DNA from: Clostridia bacterium
GTDB taxonomy: Bacteria; Bacillota; Clostridia; Christensenellales; Aristaeellaceae
DNA length: 64,000 bases
Assembly (NCBI GenBank): GCA_017433405.1
Contig: JAFRHH010000020.1
Span: 1 to 64,000, forward strand
Direction of reading: 5' to 3'
Shown: positions 62,161 through 64,000 of the stretch, piece by piece
How the letters are laid out: each line of letters starts with the position of its first letter
Position numbering within the stretch: the first letter of the stretch is position 1
Notes under the pieces: generated by a model
What the model saw: only the letters and a program-made list of their open reading frames with translations
Databases searched by the model: none
What the model was told of the DNA's origin: nothing
Made by a program: the position numbers and the translations under genes

Positions 62161-62979
62161 ATGACGCGGAAGAAAGTCTATCTGATCCTGCTGGCGGCGC
62201 TGCTGGCGGGGATGACGGCGCTGATGTCCGCCGCGACCGTCCGGATCTGGCAGGAAGGCTCCGCCCGGAAGGCGGCAAACCCGCTGGAAGCGGTTTATAC
62301 CCCGGAAAGGGTGGAGGGGGCGATCCTTCGGCTGAGCCCGCTTCTGTTCGCGGTGATCGGCATGACGGCGGCGGGGCTCGTGCTGGGAATCCGGGACGAG
62401 AAAAGCGCCCGGCCGGTTCCCTCGCCGGAGGCGGAACGGAATCTGCTGGCCGCTCGGCTGGAAACGCCGGGGAAGGAGATCCGGGAGGAGCGGAAAAAGC
62501 GGCAAATCCTCCGCTGGGTCCGGCGGGCCGTCTTTGCGCTGTGCATGATCCCAATCGCGGTCTATTGCGCGGATCGGGGGCATTTTCCTGAAAGCGATCT
62601 GGAAGCCATGCTTGCCTCCCTGGTTTTGCATACGATGCCCTGGGCGGCGGCGGGGCTGGCGGTTCTGCTGATCGGATCGGTTCTCGAAGAGAAAAGCATT
62701 CGGCGGGAAATTGAGATGCTCCGGGCGCGGCTTAAGGCGAAAAGCGGCGGTCAGTCCGCGGCGGCGGAGAGCCCGTCGCCAGCGCGCTCGCCGGGATCGC
62801 CGGCAATGGACGGCCGGCCCGCGGCCGCGGGAAAAACGGGCCGGGGAACCGCCGCGGTTCGGGCGGCCCTGCTGCTGGCCGCCGCGCTGCTGATTGCGCT
62901 TGGCGTATTGAACGGCAGCCTGAATGACGTCCTGATGAAGGCAATTAATATCTGTTCGGAGTGTATTGGCCTTGGATAA
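62161..62979 (+). CDS. CD1871A-family CXXC membrane protein
   Basis: The 272-residue protein has about four membrane segments (near 8-26, 62-80, 123-143 and 155-175, with another near 235-250) and ends in DVLMKAINICSECIGLG. This CxxC-containing end is the signature of the CD1871A family of clostridial membrane proteins of unknown function. Cytoplasmic linkers are rich in Arg and Glu. ATG 62161 follows the GAGGAG of element copy 7. The downstream polyferredoxin starts 1 bp after the stop, so the two probably form a redox unit. Confidence 0.82.
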   Translation: MTRKKVYLILLAALLAGMTALMSAATVRIWQEGSARKAANPLEAVYTPERVEGAILRLSPLLFAVIGMTAAGLVLGIRDEKSARPVPSPEAERNLLAARLETPGKEIREERKKRQILRWVRRAVFALCMIPIAVYCADRGHFPESDLEAMLASLVLHTMPWAAAGLAVLLIGSVLEEKSIRREIEMLRARLKAKSGGQSAAAESPSPARSPGSPAMDGRPAAAGKTGRGTAAVRAALLLAAALLIALGVLNGSLNDVLMKAINICSECIGLG

Positions 62980-62980
62980 G

Positions 62981-64000
62981 ATGATCACAGAGACATGGTG
63001 GCAGCGTCACCGCCCGACAACCAGGCGGCTGGTCCAGGTGTACAGTGCCCTGCTGTATAACGCGCATCTGAAGGGGTTTATCACCGGGGAAATCTATCGG
63101 GGGAAAACCAAAGCGGTCTGCGTGCCGGGCTTTAACTGCTATTCCTGTCCGGGCGCGGTGGGAGCCTGCCCCCTGGGCGCGATTCAGAACGCGCTGGCCT
63201 CCGCGGGCCACAGAGCGGGATGGTATGTTCTGGGAATCCTGCTGCTGTACGGCGTCATGCTGGGCCGGACGGTCTGCGGATGGCTCTGCCCGCTGGGGTG
63301 GGTTCAGGAGCTGCTTCACAAAATTCCGACGCCGAAAATCCGGAAATCCATCGTGACCCGGACGCTGACGTGGCTGAAATATATCGTGCTGGGGGTGTTC
63401 GTGGCGGCGCTGCCCCTGTGGTACGGCCTGGCTTATGACATGCCGCTTCCGGGATTCTGCAAGTATATCTGTCCGGCGGGTACGCTGGAGGGAGCTATGG
63501 GGCTCCTGCCGACGAACCGGGATTTCTTCAGCATGTTGGGGATTCTGTTTACCCGGAAATTTGTGATCATGCTGATCATCGGACTGGCCTGCGTTTTCTG
63601 CTATCGGTCCTTCTGCCGTTTCCTGTGTCCGCTGGGGGCGATTTACGGGCTGTTTAACCGGTTCAACATCATCGGGGTCAAGGTGGACGCGACCCGGTGC
63701 AGTCAGTGCGGCGCCTGCGTGAGGCACTGCCAGATGGATGTCCGCAGGGTAGGGGACCACGAATGCATCAACTGCGGAAAATGCATGGATCACTGCGCCC
63801 AGGGGGCGATTTCCATCCAGGCGGGGAAGATCACGCTGAAGGCCCCGGAGATCCGCGGGAAGGAAGCCTCTCAGGAAACCCTGCGGAAACAGAGAAACCT
63901 CGGCCGGACGCTCTGGGGAGCGGCGCTGGCAGTGCTCTGTTTCGCCCTGCTGTGGTACAACGTAATCGATCCCGCCGCCGCCACGGAAGCGGAAGGGCGG
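62981..64000 (+). CDS. 4Fe-4S polyferredoxin membrane protein, NapH/NosR type (3' end outside window)
   Basis: The gene runs off the window, leaving 340 residues. Cys motifs in order are CVPGFNCYSCPGAVGACPLG, CGWLCPLGW, FCKYICPAG, FCRFLCPLGA and two ferredoxin-type clusters, CSQCGACVRHC and CINCGKCMDHC. Between them are about five membrane helices. This is the NapH/NosR/RnfB-like family of electron carriers in anaerobes. It is coupled to the CXXC membrane protein gene. Direction of electron flow is unknown. Confidence 0.88.
   Translation, partial: MITETWWQRHRPTTRRLVQVYSALLYNAHLKGFITGEIYRGKTKAVCVPGFNCYSCPGAVGACPLGAIQNALASAGHRAGWYVLGILLLYGVMLGRTVCGWLCPLGWVQELLHKIPTPKIRKSIVTRTLTWLKYIVLGVFVAALPLWYGLAYDMPLPGFCKYICPAGTLEGAMGLLPTNRDFFSMLGILFTRKFVIMLIIGLACVFCYRSFCRFLCPLGAIYGLFNRFNIIGVKVDATRCSQCGACVRHCQMDVRRVGDHECINCGKCMDHCAQGAISIQAGKITLKAPEIRGKEASQETLRKQRNLGRTLWGAALAVLCFALLWYNVIDPAAATEAEGR

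Overview
The window reads as chromosomal DNA of a GC-rich Gram-positive anaerobe, most likely an uncultured member of the Clostridia. Evidence: the rpsB-tsf-pyrH gene order, strong GGAGG-type ribosome sites, sigma-A-like promoters with 16-18 nt spacers, a reverse-type rubrerythrin, a CD1871A-type CXXC membrane protein, DUF3048 and Cthe_2159-type proteins, and many Gram-positive exported proteins. Placement below class is inference. No rRNA, tRNA, CRISPR array, transposase or phage module was seen.

Layout. 1-2.8 kb: the tail of an unknown gene, then a minus-strand group (macro-domain protein, VWA protein, hypothetical). 2.9-6.6 kb: polyphosphate-polymerase-like VTC protein, DUF4956 membrane protein and a Cthe_2159-like surface beta-helix protein. 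6.7-9.6 kb: small membrane protein, reverse rubrerythrin plus a remnant of a second copy, SH3-like secreted protein, and an M48-like membrane protein without its zinc motif. 9.7-15.3 kb: an envelope cluster (phosphodiester glycosidase, Lgt-like protein, CapA-like protein, DUF3048, leucine-rich repeat). 15.4-24.6 kb: translation genes rpsB, tsf, pyrH, prfC and typA, interrupted by a hybrid histidine kinase. 24.6-30.7 kb: exported proteins, a parvulin foldase and an esterase. 31-35.7 kb: an iron alcohol dehydrogenase and a BspA-like repeat protein. 35.8-43.5 kb: a minus-strand glycan-use locus (GH31, GH127, and a three-gene sugar ABC importer) with a divergent AraC regulator. 44.7-46.5 kb: a MATE transporter fused to an ATPase domain. 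46.9-59.9 kb: exported proteins, an S41 peptidase, three ABC transporter genes, a TlpA-like thioredoxin and an M16C peptidase with an SLH-like tail. 60-64 kb: a Y-family polymerase with a YolD-like partner, then a CXXC membrane protein and a polyferredoxin cut by the window end.

The main unexplained signal is a dispersed family of about 70-95 nt elements, seven clear copies and at least four partial ones. Most end in a GAGGAG ribosome site a few bases before a start codon. The elements have an outer imperfect palindrome and an inner palindrome of the form GTGAAC-N4-GTTCAC. They precede genes with no shared function (DUF4956, LRR protein, histidine kinase, typA, BspA protein, S41 and M16 peptidases, CXXC protein). 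One antisense copy supplies the stop codon of an ABC transporter gene. I do not recognise the family; it behaves like a mobile or spreading 5'-UTR module that carries a ribosome site.

Several gaps hold gene debris: a rubrerythrin C-terminus, an acidic C-terminus, a PKTGD-type surface anchor, an AT-rich protein tail and an Asn/Lys-rich tail. This suggests frequent insertion and decay in intergenic DNA.
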